Shown: positions 30,041 to 39,925 of the stretch, piece after piece
Numbering within the stretch: position 1 is the stretch's first letter
Layout: the number at the start of each line of letters is the position of its first letter
From: Treponema sp.
GTDB lineage: Bacteria; Spirochaetota; Spirochaetia; Treponematales; Breznakiellaceae
Length of the DNA stretch: 49,513 nt
Assembly: GCA_031259215.1 (NCBI GenBank)
Contig: JAIRLU010000119.1
Span: 1-49,513, forward strand
Reading direction: 5' to 3'
Translations under genes and position numbers: made by a program
The notes under the pieces: model-generated
Seen by the model: the letters and a program-made list of their open reading frames with translations, nothing else
Database searches by the model: none
What the model was told of the DNA's origin: nothing

Positions 30041-31477
30041 CTACTTGCCTACACAAAAACGGCTGAACATCACCTCAAGCATATCCGCTGTAGACACTGC
30101 TCCGGTGATTTCTCCCAGGGCATGTACCCCTTCCCCGAGGAGCGGAGCGATAAGATCCAGCGGCTCTCCCCGGTCGGCCAATGCCAGCGCCGCTTCCAAA
30201 CTTTGTATGGCCACGCTGATAAGCCCTTTCTGCCGTTCCGTACCTATTCCCGATGAGGTTCCCCTCGTTTCCTTTCCTCCGCAGGCAAGGGTTAACCGGG
30301 CGGCTATGGCAGATGCCAGTTCCGGGATCCCCCATCCGGTTTTGGCGCTGATCCCCTGAAAGGACCCTGCTCTTTGTTCCAGCAGGGCCTCAGGAGCGCA
30401 TAGGTCAATCTTGTTCCGTAAAGAGAGGATCCGCTTCGGATCCTGGGGAAGAAAATCCGGAAAAAACCGCATGCCTTCCCCGGTATCTGACGGGCAGGAA
30501 CCATCTACCACATAGAGGACCAGATCCGCGTCTTTAAGTAATTCTCGACTCCGTTCCATACCCAGTTTTTCTATATCCCCCCCTGGCTCGGCCTCCCGGA
30601 TCCCCGCAGTATCCACCAGGCGGATGGGTATGCCTTCAATGGAAATCCACCCCTCTATCCAGTCCCGGGTAGTGCCGGGTATGTCAGTAACAATAGACCG
30701 GTCCTCTTTGAGGAGCCGGTTGAAGAGACTAGACTTCCCCGCATTAGGCCGTCCGGCAATGACCACCAAAGCACCCTCATGGTATAACCGTTCCATACGA
30801 TAAGACTGAGCGAGAACTCGAAGCCGGGCAAGAGCTTTCTCTGCCAGAGCGCGGTCCGGCAATCTGCCCGCAGCCTCATCATCCAGCACCCCAGGGTTCC
30901 CCATAAACTCATCTTCAGAATAGTCTAAAAAAATTTCCGTTCCTGCCAGGACCTGTACTAACTGGTCCTGGATACTCAGGACTTCCTGTTCTAAGCTGCC
31001 GCTAAGCCGGTTCACCGCGTGACTTCTTGCCTCATCGGTCTTGGCGGAAACCAGTTCCATCACCGATTCTGCCCGGGTCAGATCCAGTTTACCCGTCATA
31101 AACGCCCGGAAGGTGAATTCTCCTGGGAGGCTATCCCGGAACCCTGCGCGATGAAGTACCCGCATCACCCCCTGGACCGTAGTAATCCCTCCGTGGCAGG
31201 AAATATCCGCACTGTCCTCACCGGTGTAACTTCGAGGGCCCCGGTATACCGAAACCAAGACTTCGTCGATTTTTTCGTTCTTGTCCAGGATCCAGCCATG
31301 AACCACGGTATTTCCCGGAGCCTCCAGCAGCTTGCGAGGTCGAGAAAAAACCGAAGCTACCAAGGGTATGGTATTTTTTCCCGAAGTCCTGATGATGGCT
31401 AGGGCGCATTCAGCCAAGGGAGTGGCCGGTGCCGCGATGGGGGCATCATCACCATAAGTATACAACAAAGGGCTCAT
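30041..31477 (-). CDS. mnmE: tRNA modification GTPase MnmE (TrmE)
   Basis: GRPNAGKSSLFNRLLKEDRSIVTDIPGTTRDWIEG..., C-terminal FSRFCVGK. Confidence 0.95.
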   Translation of the reverse strand: MSPLLYTYGDDAPIAAPATPLAECALAIIRTSGKNTIPLVASVFSRPRKLLEAPGNTVVHGWILDKNEKIDEVLVSVYRGPRSYTGEDSADISCHGGITTVQGVMRVLHRAGFRDSLPGEFTFRAFMTGKLDLTRAESVMELVSAKTDEARSHAVNRLSGSLEQEVLSIQDQLVQVLAGTEIFLDYSEDEFMGNPGVLDDEAAGRLPDRALAEKALARLRVLAQSYRMERLYHEGALVVIAGRPNAGKSSLFNRLLKEDRSIVTDIPGTTRDWIEGWISIEGIPIRLVDTAGIREAEPGGDIEKLGMERSRELLKDADLVLYVVDGSCPSDTGEGMRFFPDFLPQDPKRILSLRNKIDLCAPEALLEQRAGSFQGISAKTGWGIPELASAIAARLTLACGGKETRGTSSGIGTERQKGLISVAIQSLEAALALADRGEPLDLIAPLLGEGVHALGEITGAVSTADMLEVMFSRFCVGK

Positions 31478-31572
31478 ACTGAGGTAGTATAAAACACCTC
31501 GGATGACGTGTATATGGAGGTCCTGCGAAATAGGGGGCTACAATTTGTGGAAAAAATGATAAGGAGAAATAA

Positions 31573-31914
31573 ATGGAAAAGAAATACTTTGAGCTTCTGG
31601 CAAAATATAACAGAGAAACTAATGGAGAAATGAACAATATTATAAAGACACTTTCTGAAGAAGAATGGAACAAGGAATTTACTGGATTCTATAAATCAAT
31701 AGATGAAATCATAGTAAATTTTGTAAATGAAATTATGGAGATAGATTTACCGAAAACGATAACGTTTGTAAACTATAAGGGAGTAACATTTAAAAAGGGA
31801 ATGGACCTAATGTTAATACATATGGTTAATCATGAAACACATCACCGAGGAATGGTGTCATTATATTTGGAAATGGTAGGGAAAGCGAATGATTATAGTG
31901 GATTATATCCATGA
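31573..31914 (+). pseudogene. DinB-family protein, apparently internally deleted
   Basis: MEKKYFELLAKYNRETNGEMNNIIKTLSEEEWNKEFTGFYKSI joined directly to DEIIVNFVNEIMEIDLPKTITFVNYKG..MLIHMVNHETHHRGMVSLYLEMVGKANDYSGLYP. The central region expected in homologues is absent. Confidence 0.6.
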
Positions 31915-32003
31915 GTACCCTATCGGCTTTTGTCGCATTGGGGCTGATTGCGGTCTCATATATACCGGGATGCATTGGGGCATGTGCATAATTATTCGGT
32001 AAT

Positions 32004-32118
32004 CTATTGGACTTGTTCAATAACCCGATTGGTTATCGAACAAGTCTTGCAAAATGCTCCGCATTTTGCTGTTTTTTAAGCGGAACTTGTTCAGAAACTG
32101 AGGTTTCTGAACAACTCT
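32004..32118 (-). repeat. Triple-hairpin repeat, copy 1
   Basis: ctattggacttgttcaataacccgattggttatcgaacaagtcttgcaaaatgctccgcattttgctgttttttaagcggaacttgttcagaaactgaggtttctgaacaactctg; reverse complement matches copies at 39926 and 49363. Confidence 0.9.
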
Positions 32119-32120
32119 GT

Positions 32121-32321
32121 TTGCTCAAAAATATGGGGAGGGCACTTAAAATCACGCTTCCCTATTTTTTGCCGGGTGTTTTCCTTACAGCATTATATCA
32201 GACCTATTTTCCGACAGACCTCACAAACTATATCTTTTCATGGAATCCTGGTTCTGGCCTATTGTGTGCCGAGGTCTTAGGAGTTCCCCTCTATGCGTGC
32301 GGCGGGGGGTACTATGATTGA
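32121..32321 (+). pseudogene. Fragment of an UPF0718-type permease
   Basis: MGRALKITLPYFLPGVFLTALYQTYFPTDLTNYIFSWNPGSGLLCAEVLGVPLYACGGGYYD* ends just where homologues continue (PLYACGGGTIPLL). No start codon of its own; fused to repeat copy 1. Confidence 0.55.
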
Positions 32322-32580
32322 TAGCATTATAGGTGGTGAGCGTTCAAGTCCGCGGGTTGGCAAGAGGGTGCCATCAGAAATGGTAATAGCTGGACGGAAT
32401 GTAGCGTCCGTAGACGCAGTTGGGGCGTATCTCATGGGGTTTAATCCGCGGGCTATACCGCACACCCGAATAGCATGGGTATACACCTACAAAACCCCGG
32501 TACATCTGATACGGGGAAGGTTTTCCGGACTGCCGGCGGCCTCAGGAAGCTCCGGTGTTTTAAACGTGCCCAGAGGGTAA
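32293..32580 (+). pseudogene. DUF362-type protein fragment
   Basis: MIDSIIGGERSSPRVGKRVPSEMVIAGRNVASVDAVGAYLMGFNPRAIPHTRIA resembles DUF362 (DGIxGxExxGPxxGxPV...vvAGxDpvAvDavgarlMGFdP). Only about 95 aa. Confidence 0.55.
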
Positions 32581-32703
32581 GCCAGGAGTACGCGGTCTGG
32601 CTTCTCCCGGCCTAAGGATCCTGCGAATCAGGCTGGAGGGCGGCTTGACTGGGGCAAATGCCAGGGCTTGACTCTTTTTCAGCATCCTTTTAGACTAAAA
32701 AGT

Positions 32704-32769
32704 ATGAATCTGATTCTGGGCTTTCACCATCACCATAGGGCTCAAGCCTTACGCGTGTCCGGTGTTTGA
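32704..32769 (+). CDS. hisL: Putative histidine operon leader peptide (21 aa: MNLILGFHHHHRAQALRVSGV)
   Basis: Four consecutive His codons (CAC CAT CAC CAT) upstream of hisG, followed by a perfect intrinsic terminator. Confidence 0.75.
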   Translation: MNLILGFHHHHRAQALRVSGV

Positions 32770-32788
32770 GCGGCCTAAAGGCACCGGT

Positions 32789-32814
32789 GCCGTGGAGGAG
32801 TCCACGGCTTTTTT
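32789..32814 (+). terminator. his attenuator terminator
   Basis: GCCGTGGA-ggag-TCCACGGC followed by TTTTTT, between the leader peptide stop and hisG. Confidence 0.82.
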
Positions 32815-32834
32815 GTAGTTCCAGACGTGAGTCT

Positions 32835-33716
32835 ATGGGAATGGAGCGTTTTGAGGAGATGATGGATAAACTGCGTATCTTGATACCCAAGGGGCGTATT
32901 TTTGATAAGGTGGCCCAGCTTTTCGATGAGGCAGGGTTCCCCATAAGCCTTACGGATCGAACCTACCGGCCCCTGATTGCCGCGGAATGGGTGGATGGAA
33001 AGATCATGAAGCCCCAGAATGTGGGAGAGCTCTTGGAATTGGGGAGCCATGACGTGGGATTTACCGGCCTGGACTGGATCCAGGAAAGCGAGGCCAAGGT
33101 ACAGGAAATCATGGACCTGGGTTTTGACCACGTCCGTATTGTAGCGGCGGTTCCCGCCGGCCTAGACGAAGTTGCCCTCAGATCCAAGCAGCTCAGGGTA
33201 GCCACTGAATACGTACATCTGGCCGAGCGGTGGCTCCAGGCATCGGGCTATCAGTACCGGATCCTCCGTACCTACGGCGCTACTGAGGTTTTCCCCCCAG
33301 ATGATGCGGATATGATCATCGACAACACCGCTTCGGGCCAAACCCTCAAGGATAATGGCTTGCGGATCATCGCCACCCTATTGGAATCCTCTACCCGTTT
33401 CGTGGCCTCTATTGCGGCTATGGCGGATGAGGTAAAACGAAACCGTATTGAGGAGCTGGCCATGCTGTTTAAGGCGGTCCTCGACGGCAGGGAGCGGGTC
33501 ATGTTGGAAATGAATGTGAGTAAGTCCCAGTTTGCCGCGCTGGTTACAGGCCTTCCCAGTATGCGGAGCCCTACGGTGGCCCCCCTCTATGGGGATGCAG
33601 GATACGCGGTGAAGATTGCGGTTAAGAAAAGTGACGTTCCTGGGATGGTTCCCCGGTTGAAGCGGCTGGGGGCCACGGATATCGTGGAATACGATCTGCG
33701 GAAAGTCGTCCCTTAA
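32835..33716 (+). CDS. hisG: ATP phosphoribosyltransferase (long form with C-terminal regulatory domain)
   Basis: LRILIPKGRIFDKVAQLFDEAGF...; VGFTGLDWIQE; C-terminal MRSPTVAPLYGDAGYAVKIAVKKSDVPGMVPRLKRLGATDIVEYDLRKVVP. Start uncertain (32835/32841/32862); the TTG at 32766 in the ORF track lies within the attenuator. Confidence 0.93.
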   Translation: MGMERFEEMMDKLRILIPKGRIFDKVAQLFDEAGFPISLTDRTYRPLIAAEWVDGKIMKPQNVGELLELGSHDVGFTGLDWIQESEAKVQEIMDLGFDHVRIVAAVPAGLDEVALRSKQLRVATEYVHLAERWLQASGYQYRILRTYGATEVFPPDDADMIIDNTASGQTLKDNGLRIIATLLESSTRFVASIAAMADEVKRNRIEELAMLFKAVLDGRERVMLEMNVSKSQFAALVTGLPSMRSPTVAPLYGDAGYAVKIAVKKSDVPGMVPRLKRLGATDIVEYDLRKVVP

Positions 33717-33792
33717 CAGGAAGTGCTGGTAAGCGGCATGAAAGCCCGAGAAACATCCCCGGTACTTTAGTTCTAGGGAAGGAGATGAAAAG

Positions 33793-34398
33793 ATGGATAG
33801 AATCGCTGAAATCAGGCGTACCACCCAAGAGACCGACATTTTCATAAAGCTCAACCTGGATGGATCCGGGGACCTACGCCTGGATTACCCTATTGGGTTC
33901 ATGAAACACATGCTTACCACCTTTGCCCGGCATGGGCTTTTTGATCTCCAGGTCCAGGCATCAGGGGACATCGCCGTGGATCAGCATCATCTCGTGGAGG
34001 ATACGGGTATTGTCTTGGGTCACTGTTTCACCCGGGCGCTGGGAGAGAAGCGGGGAATTCGCCGGACCGGGACCTGCTTCTTCCCTATGGACGAAACCCT
34101 AGCCCGGGCAGTGGTGGACCTTTCAGGGCGGTCATTTCTGGTGTTTGATGCCACGCTATCAGGAATCCCCCTGATTTCCGGCGGCTACTCATTCCAGACC
34201 GACACCGTAGAGGATTTCTGGCAAGGGTTTACCCAGGGAGCAGCCGCTGCAGTACACCTGGATATACTCCGGGGACGCAGTGATCACCATAAGATCGAGG
34301 CCCTGTTCAAAGCTGGGGCCTGTGCGCTTAAAGAAGCGGTGAGCCGGGATCCTCGTGCTCCTGACCTGGTGCCGTCTACCAAAGGGGTCTTGGCATGA
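33793..34398 (+). CDS. hisB: Imidazoleglycerol-phosphate dehydratase
   Basis: ETDIFIKLNLDGSGDLRLDYPIGFMKHMLTTFARHGLFDL; DQHHLVEDTGIVLG; GRSDHHKIEALFKA. Confidence 0.95.
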   Translation: MDRIAEIRRTTQETDIFIKLNLDGSGDLRLDYPIGFMKHMLTTFARHGLFDLQVQASGDIAVDQHHLVEDTGIVLGHCFTRALGEKRGIRRTGTCFFPMDETLARAVVDLSGRSFLVFDATLSGIPLISGGYSFQTDTVEDFWQGFTQGAAAAVHLDILRGRSDHHKIEALFKAGACALKEAVSRDPRAPDLVPSTKGVLA

Positions 34399-35036
34399 TC
34401 GGCGTGGTGAATTACGGTGCCGGGAACCTCGGTTCAGTGATGAACGCCTTGAAACGCCTTGGGCTTACCGCTCGTTTTGCATCAGGGCCGGAAGAACTCT
34501 CCTTGGTTCCCGGCGCTTCCCCTTTTGAGAAAATCATCTTCCCTGGGGACGGCCATTTCGCCTCGGCTATGGAATCCTTGGAACAATCCGGTTATGCCCA
34601 GGCTCTCAGGGAATGGATTGCCGCGGATAAGCCGTTCCTGGGAATCTGTATCGGCTTGCAGCTCCTCTTTGATTCCTCTGAAGAAGCGCCGCCGGTGAAT
34701 GGTAAACCTCGGCAGGGCCTTCAGGTGATCCCCGGCAAAGTACGGCATTTCCCTGGACGGAAGGTTCCTCAGATTGGGTGGAACCGTACTTCTTTTGTGC
34801 AAGCCCCGGGAGATTCCCGGCTCTTTCAGGGGATGCCGGAACATACCTTTTTCTACTACATTCATTCGTACTATGCGGATCCTGAAGCCCCTGAGTTTAC
34901 CGCTGCGGAGGCAGTGTACGTGGTCAGATATTGCGCTGCCATAGAACGAGGGGCTTTGGCTGCAGTCCAGTTTCATCCAGAGAAATCCGGCGTCCTCGGC
35001 CTTAAACTCCTCGATAATTGGGCCCATCATGGTTAG
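34395..35036 (+). CDS. hisH: Imidazole glycerol phosphate synthase glutaminase subunit
   Basis: [49 protein letters not shown]. Confidence 0.95.
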   Translation: MIGVVNYGAGNLGSVMNALKRLGLTARFASGPEELSLVPGASPFEKIIFPGDGHFASAMESLEQSGYAQALREWIAADKPFLGICIGLQLLFDSSEEAPPVNGKPRQGLQVIPGKVRHFPGRKVPQIGWNRTSFVQAPGDSRLFQGMPEHTFFYYIHSYYADPEAPEFTAAEAVYVVRYCAAIERGALAAVQFHPEKSGVLGLKLLDNWAHHG

Positions 35037-35071
35037 GGGCGTGGTACTTCACCCGTGAAGAAGGAGGGCTT

Positions 35072-35869
35072 ATGCAGGCGAAACGGATTATCCCGTGTCT
35101 TGACGTAGACGACGGCCGGGTAGTAAAAGGCATCCAATTTCAGGGTTTACAAGACGCAGGAGATCCGGTAGAACTGGCTCGGCTATACAACCGGGAGGGA
35201 GCAGATGAACTTACCTTCTTGGATATCGGGGCCTCTTATAAAAGCCGGGCCACGCTTCTTGAGGTGGTCCGTCAGGTGGCCGCAGAAGTGTTCATTCCCC
35301 TCTGTGTAGGAGGGGGGATTCGGCGGGTGGAAGATATGCGGGAGGCTATGAACGCAGGAGCGGACAAGGTTTCGGTTTGTACCGCGGCATTACAAAACCC
35401 TGACCTCATCAGCGACATGGCCCGGACGTATGGAAGTCAATGTGTGGTTCTGTCGATTGATGCTAAACGGGTCGGGGAGGATGCGAGGGGAAGCCCCCGG
35501 TGGCACGCTTTTTCCCACGGCGGCAGAACCGATACGGGGCGAGACGCCATAGCCTGGGCAGTCAAGGCAGTACAACTCGGCGCCGGGGAGATCCTCCTCA
35601 ACTCAATTGACGCGGATGGTACAGGGGCCGGGTACGACCTCCCCCTCACCAGGAGGATCTTAGAGGCAGTGCCGGTGCCGGTGATCGCCTCTGGAGGTGC
35701 AGGCACCCTGGAGCAGATCGCCCAGGTGCTCTTACCCCCGGACCAGGGAAGTGAGGAGTGGGGTAATGCGGATGCGGCCCTGGTGGCCTCCCTGCTGCAC
35801 TTTGGGAAAAGGAGCATCCCGGAAATCAAGCGCTATGTGGAATCAAAAGGAGTGTGTGTCAGATGGTAA
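35072..35869 (+). CDS. hisF: Imidazole glycerol phosphate synthase cyclase subunit
   Basis: [52 protein letters not shown]. Confidence 0.96.
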   Translation: MQAKRIIPCLDVDDGRVVKGIQFQGLQDAGDPVELARLYNREGADELTFLDIGASYKSRATLLEVVRQVAAEVFIPLCVGGGIRRVEDMREAMNAGADKVSVCTAALQNPDLISDMARTYGSQCVVLSIDAKRVGEDARGSPRWHAFSHGGRTDTGRDAIAWAVKAVQLGAGEILLNSIDADGTGAGYDLPLTRRILEAVPVPVIASGGAGTLEQIAQVLLPPDQGSEEWGNADAALVASLLHFGKRSIPEIKRYVESKGVCVRW

Positions 35870-37179
35870 TTGCTTCTATAGATATACAAAACGGCCAGGT
35901 GGTCCAGCTCAAACAGGGAAGGGACCTGGTTTTACAGCGAGACCATGAGGCGGAATTGGCGGAAACCTTTGACCGCTACGGAGAGGTAGCGGTGATAGAC
36001 CTTGACGGGGCCATGGGTACTGGTTCCAATCTGGAAATGATAAAACCCCTGCTCCGTAAGGCGGAATGTCGGGTAGGCGGGGGCATTAAGACCGTGGAAC
36101 AAGCCCGGGAACTGGTGAGTCTAGGGGCGCAGAAGATCATCATCGGTTCGCGGGCCTTTCGGGATCCTACAAAGCACCGGACCGATACGGCGGGAGGAGC
36201 CTTTGGGCTGAGTACGGAATTGCTAAAGGCCCTGGCTAAGGAGATTGGCCGGGAACGGATCATGGTGGCGATTGATGCTCGGCAAAATGAAACGGGGAAC
36301 TATGAAATTGTGATAGATGGCTGGAAAACCCCTACCGGGCTCTCCCTCATCGAAACTGCTCAGGCCCTTGAGCCTTTTGTCGCAGGACTGCTCTTTACCT
36401 GTGTAGAACGGGAAGGTACCATGAGCGGTATCGACCGGACAGGGGTACAGCGCCTGCGGGAAGCGATTTCTTGCGGTCTTACCGTGGCGGGCGGGGTTTC
36501 CACCCTGGAAGAAATCGAAGAACTGGCTGCTTTGGGTTGCGATGTACAGCTTGGTATGGCCCTTTATACCGGCAGGATCGATCTGGGGGAGGCCTTTATC
36601 CGTTCCCTGAACTGGAAAAAAGGGGCTTCTCCCCAAGGATCCCTCCTTCCAGTCATCGCCCAGTCTGTGGACGGCCAGGTTATGATGACGGGTTTTGCTG
36701 ATCCGGAGGCCGTAGCGGAATCTTTTAAGCGGGGGAAGCTCTGTTTCCACAGCCGTACCCGGAATGCCCTCTGGATGAAAGGGGAACATTCCGGTAATAC
36801 CCTCGGGCTGCGGAGGTTCCGGGCGGATTGCGACCGGGACGCGCTGCTTGCGGTGGTGGAACCGGCAGGGCCGGTCTGTCATACAGGAGACTACTCCTGT
36901 TTTGAGACCAGCCGGCGGTATACCTGGGAGTATTTGCAAGCCATCATTGCGGATCGGTTCCGCAATCCCTGCCCTGGTTCGTATACCGCTACTTTAGATG
37001 ATACGCTGGTCCGAGAGAAGATCCTGGAAGAGGCCCAAGAGGTCTGTACGGCCAAGACCCACGAGGAGGTGGTCTGGGAAGCTGCGGACCTTATCTTTTT
37101 TACTACTGCCCTTATGACCCGGGAAGGGGTTACAGTGGCGGAAGTGCTGGATGAGCTTGACCGGCGGCATAAGAAGTAG
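35863..37179 (+). CDS. Fused HisA isomerase - HisI PRA-CH - HisE PRA-PH
   Basis: His[56 protein letters not shown]. His[21 protein letters not shown]...[26 protein letters not shown]. His[36 protein letters not shown]. One continuous ORF. Confidence 0.93.
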   Translation: MVIASIDIQNGQVVQLKQGRDLVLQRDHEAELAETFDRYGEVAVIDLDGAMGTGSNLEMIKPLLRKAECRVGGGIKTVEQARELVSLGAQKIIIGSRAFRDPTKHRTDTAGGAFGLSTELLKALAKEIGRERIMVAIDARQNETGNYEIVIDGWKTPTGLSLIETAQALEPFVAGLLFTCVEREGTMSGIDRTGVQRLREAISCGLTVAGGVSTLEEIEELAALGCDVQLGMALYTGRIDLGEAFIRSLNWKKGASPQGSLLPVIAQSVDGQVMMTGFADPEAVAESFKRGKLCFHSRTRNALWMKGEHSGNTLGLRRFRADCDRDALLAVVEPAGPVCHTGDYSCFETSRRYTWEYLQAIIADRFRNPCPGSYTATLDDTLVREKILEEAQEVCTAKTHEEVVWEAADLIFFTTALMTREGVTVAEVLDELDRRHKK

Positions 37180-37315
37180 GTCGTTGCCAAAAGCGCTGCA
37201 AGAAGGGCTTGTAGAATAAGATAATCAGGAAACAAGGCCTAGCGTTCAAGCGCGGTATTTGTTAAGGGAGGAGGCTGTTCAATAAGGGTAAATACCGAGA
37301 CAGCCGTAAGGAGTA

Positions 37316-38317
37316 GTGATGGGTGTACAAGTAAACAATGTGACATCTCTGCCGAATATCCCCTGGGAAGCTCGACCCCAGGGCGGGAGGGCTGAAGTTT
37401 TATGGCGGTATTCTGCTAATCCGGTTATTCCGCGGAATCTCACCGCCTATGCAAACAGCATTTTTAATAGTGCGGTGGTCCCGTTTAAAGAGGGCTTTGC
37501 AGGGGTTTTCCGGTGTGATAATACCAGTCGGCAGATGAATATTTACGCAGGACAGAGCAAAGACGGCTTAAGCTGGACCATTGAGAATGAGCCCATTGAG
37601 TTTATTAAGACCGATCCTGCACTGCCGGATTCGGAGTACAAATACGATCCTCGGGTGATCTTTATCGAAGATCGCTGGTACATCATGTGGTGTAACGGCT
37701 ATCATGGTCCCTGTATCGGCTTGGGGTATACCTTTGATTTTGAACAATTCTACCTTTTGGAAAATCCCCTCATGCCGTTTAATCGGAATGGGGTGTTGTT
37801 CCCCCGGAAAATCCACGGAAATTATGCCATGTTCAGCCGTCCCAGTGATTCCGGCCATACCCCTTTTGGGGACATTATCTATTCTGAAAGTCCGGATCTC
37901 ACCTATTGGGGGAAGCACCGGCATGTTATGGCCCCTATGGGCTGGCAAAGCGCCTGGCAGAGTACGAAAATCGGCGCAGGTCCCGCACCGATTGAAACCT
38001 CTGAAGGCTGGCTTCTGTTCTACCACGGGGTATTGACCAGTTGTAATGGCTTTGTATACTCCTTTAGTGCGGCCTTGCTGGATTTGGATAAGCCCTGGAA
38101 GCCCATTGCCCGGGCTCAGCCCTATCTTATATCCCCTCAACGGGAGTATGAGTGTGTGGGGGATGTGCCGAATGTTACCTTTCCTTGTGCCTGCCTCGTG
38201 GACGGGGATACGGGCCGGCTCGTCATCTACTACGGCTGTGCGGACACGGTTACGGGGCTTGTTTTTGGGTATATTGATGAGGTGATTGATTTTGTGAAGC
38301 AGCATAATTGTCTTTAA
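37316..38317 (+). CDS. GH130-family glycoside phosphorylase/hydrolase
   Basis: [20 protein letters not shown]...[40 protein letters not shown]..; [20 protein letters not shown]. Confidence 0.82.
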   Translation: MMGVQVNNVTSLPNIPWEARPQGGRAEVLWRYSANPVIPRNLTAYANSIFNSAVVPFKEGFAGVFRCDNTSRQMNIYAGQSKDGLSWTIENEPIEFIKTDPALPDSEYKYDPRVIFIEDRWYIMWCNGYHGPCIGLGYTFDFEQFYLLENPLMPFNRNGVLFPRKIHGNYAMFSRPSDSGHTPFGDIIYSESPDLTYWGKHRHVMAPMGWQSAWQSTKIGAGPAPIETSEGWLLFYHGVLTSCNGFVYSFSAALLDLDKPWKPIARAQPYLISPQREYECVGDVPNVTFPCACLVDGDTGRLVIYYGCADTVTGLVFGYIDEVIDFVKQHNCL

Positions 38318-38416
38318 GGATTGCAGAACATAAGGCCGCGGGCTTTGAGGCAGCCTATGCCCCAGGCGCCGGCCCTTTTCTCTGAATCTGATGTCTAGAG
38401 GAGGCGCTGAAGGCCC

Positions 38417-38950
38417 ATGAAAAAAGAGCTACGCATCGCTATATCAGGAAAAAGCGGCTGCGGCAATACCACGGTGAGTAAGTTAGTGGCCGAATTCTTG
38501 GGGTTGCGGTTTATCAACCTGACCTTCAGGAATTTGGCTCAGGAACAGGGTAAGGACCTAGCGGAGATCCTCGCCTTGGCAGCTCAGGATGATGCGTGGG
38601 ACAAGGAATTGGACCGGCGGCAAGTGGCCCTGGCCCAAGAGGAAGGAGGGTGTGTGCTTGGTTCCCGGTTGGCTATCTGGCTGTTGCACGAAGCGGATCT
38701 CAAGGTGTACCTTACCGCCCGCAGTGAGACCCGGGCAGCGCGTATCGTGAAACGAGAAGGGGGAACCCTCGCGGAAGTAGCCGCGTTTACCGAAGAACGG
38801 GACCGGCAGGACCGGGAACGGTATCTGCGGATCTACGGTATTGACAACGACGCCTATGCCTTTGCGGACTTGATCATCCACACGGATGACCTGGATCCCC
38901 AAAGGATTGCCCAGCGTATTATTCAGCACGTGGAGCAGCAGGAATCTTGA
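38417..38950 (+). CDS. Cytidylate kinase-like family protein
   Basis: LRIAISGKSGCGNTTVSKLVAEFLGLRFINLTFRNLAQEQG...; VLGSRLAIWLL. Confidence 0.82.
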   Translation: MKKELRIAISGKSGCGNTTVSKLVAEFLGLRFINLTFRNLAQEQGKDLAEILALAAQDDAWDKELDRRQVALAQEEGGCVLGSRLAIWLLHEADLKVYLTARSETRAARIVKREGGTLAEVAAFTEERDRQDRERYLRIYGIDNDAYAFADLIIHTDDLDPQRIAQRIIQHVEQQES

Positions 38951-39789
38951 CGGAACAGAGCCATCCAGCCCTAGTAAGAGAAACCTATGAAACCTTCAAA
39001 GACAGCATCTATACCCATTATGCCCGGGCAGGACGGGTTTTCCCCTGGCGGGAACCTACCAGTTCCTGGGGGGTCTTGGTGTCTGAATTCATGCTGCAGC
39101 AAACCCAAACCGAACGGGTGGTACCCTATTGGGAACGGTGGATGGATCTGTGGCCCACACCGGAAGCCTTGAACCGGGCCTCTTTGGAAGATGCCCTTCG
39201 GGAATGGAGCGGCCTGGGGTATAACCGCCGCTGCCGGTATGTGAAGGAATGCGCCCGGATCATTACCGAGGATCATAAGGGAAAGGTACCCCAGAGCCCG
39301 GAGGAACTCCTCCCGCTGCCGGGGATTGGGGCCTATACTGCCGGGGCTATTGCCTGTTTTGCCTATAATTACCCCGGGGTTTTCATCGAGACTAATATTC
39401 GTGCTGCGGTGATCCATTTCTTTTTCCAGGATCAGGAAGGGGTGAAAGATACGGAACTAATCCCTATCCTGGAGGCAAGCCTGGACCGGGAAAACCCCCG
39501 GAAGTGGTATTGGGCGCTCATGGATTATGGTGCAGCATTAAAGAAAGTAACCCCTAATCCAAGCCGAAAGAGTGCCCATTATACCAAGCAGTCTCCCTTT
39601 GCAGGTTCTTTCCGGCAGCGGCGGGGTGCGGTTATAAAATCCCTCCTCTCCCAGGGGCCTGCAGGGATCCCAGAGTTGGGTAAGCGTACCGGCATTAAAG
39701 CAGAGGACTTGTACGAAGCCCTGAAAGCCCTGGAAAAGGAGTCTATGGTAGCCGAAGAAGGGGGGATATATAAGATCGGTGAAGGATGA
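38947..39789 (+). CDS. MutY-like HhH-GPD DNA glycosylase, apparently without the Fe-S cluster
   Basis: FPWREPTSSWGVLVSEFMLQQTQTERVVPYWERWM; LPGIGAYTAGAIACFAYNYPGVFIETNIRAAVIHFF; no C-terminal Cx6Cx2Cx5C. Confidence 0.85.
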   Translation: MTEQSHPALVRETYETFKDSIYTHYARAGRVFPWREPTSSWGVLVSEFMLQQTQTERVVPYWERWMDLWPTPEALNRASLEDALREWSGLGYNRRCRYVKECARIITEDHKGKVPQSPEELLPLPGIGAYTAGAIACFAYNYPGVFIETNIRAAVIHFFFQDQEGVKDTELIPILEASLDRENPRKWYWALMDYGAALKKVTPNPSRKSAHYTKQSPFAGSFRQRRGAVIKSLLSQGPAGIPELGKRTGIKAEDLYEALKALEKESMVAEEGGIYKIGEG

Positions 39790-39925
39790 GTACTGGTTTC
39801 CCGCTTTATGAAAAAAGACATCAGAAGATACCATTGGTGTATTTCTTTCCATCAACGGTTTTTTACTACGGTAATAGAAAAAACATGAGCGTGTCTACTT
39901 TATAGATAGTTATAGGGTATAATAA

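Noticed and set aside
30041-31477. Unusual mnmE context (not next to mnmG)
   Set aside because: Gene order of mnmE/mnmG varies widely; not informative.
32007-32120. ORFs with MDLFNNP(I/V)GYRTSLAKCSA..CCFLSG.CSETEVSEQL (32007 + and 49285 -)
   Set aside because: These are translations of the non-coding triple-hairpin repeat; similarity arises from the repeat and copy 2 does not preserve the frame.
32766-32834. HisG N-terminal extension from TTG 32766 (MSGLKAPVPWRSPRLFCSSRRES)
   Set aside because: Overlaps the attenuator terminator; conserved HisG sequence begins at MDKLRILIPKGR.
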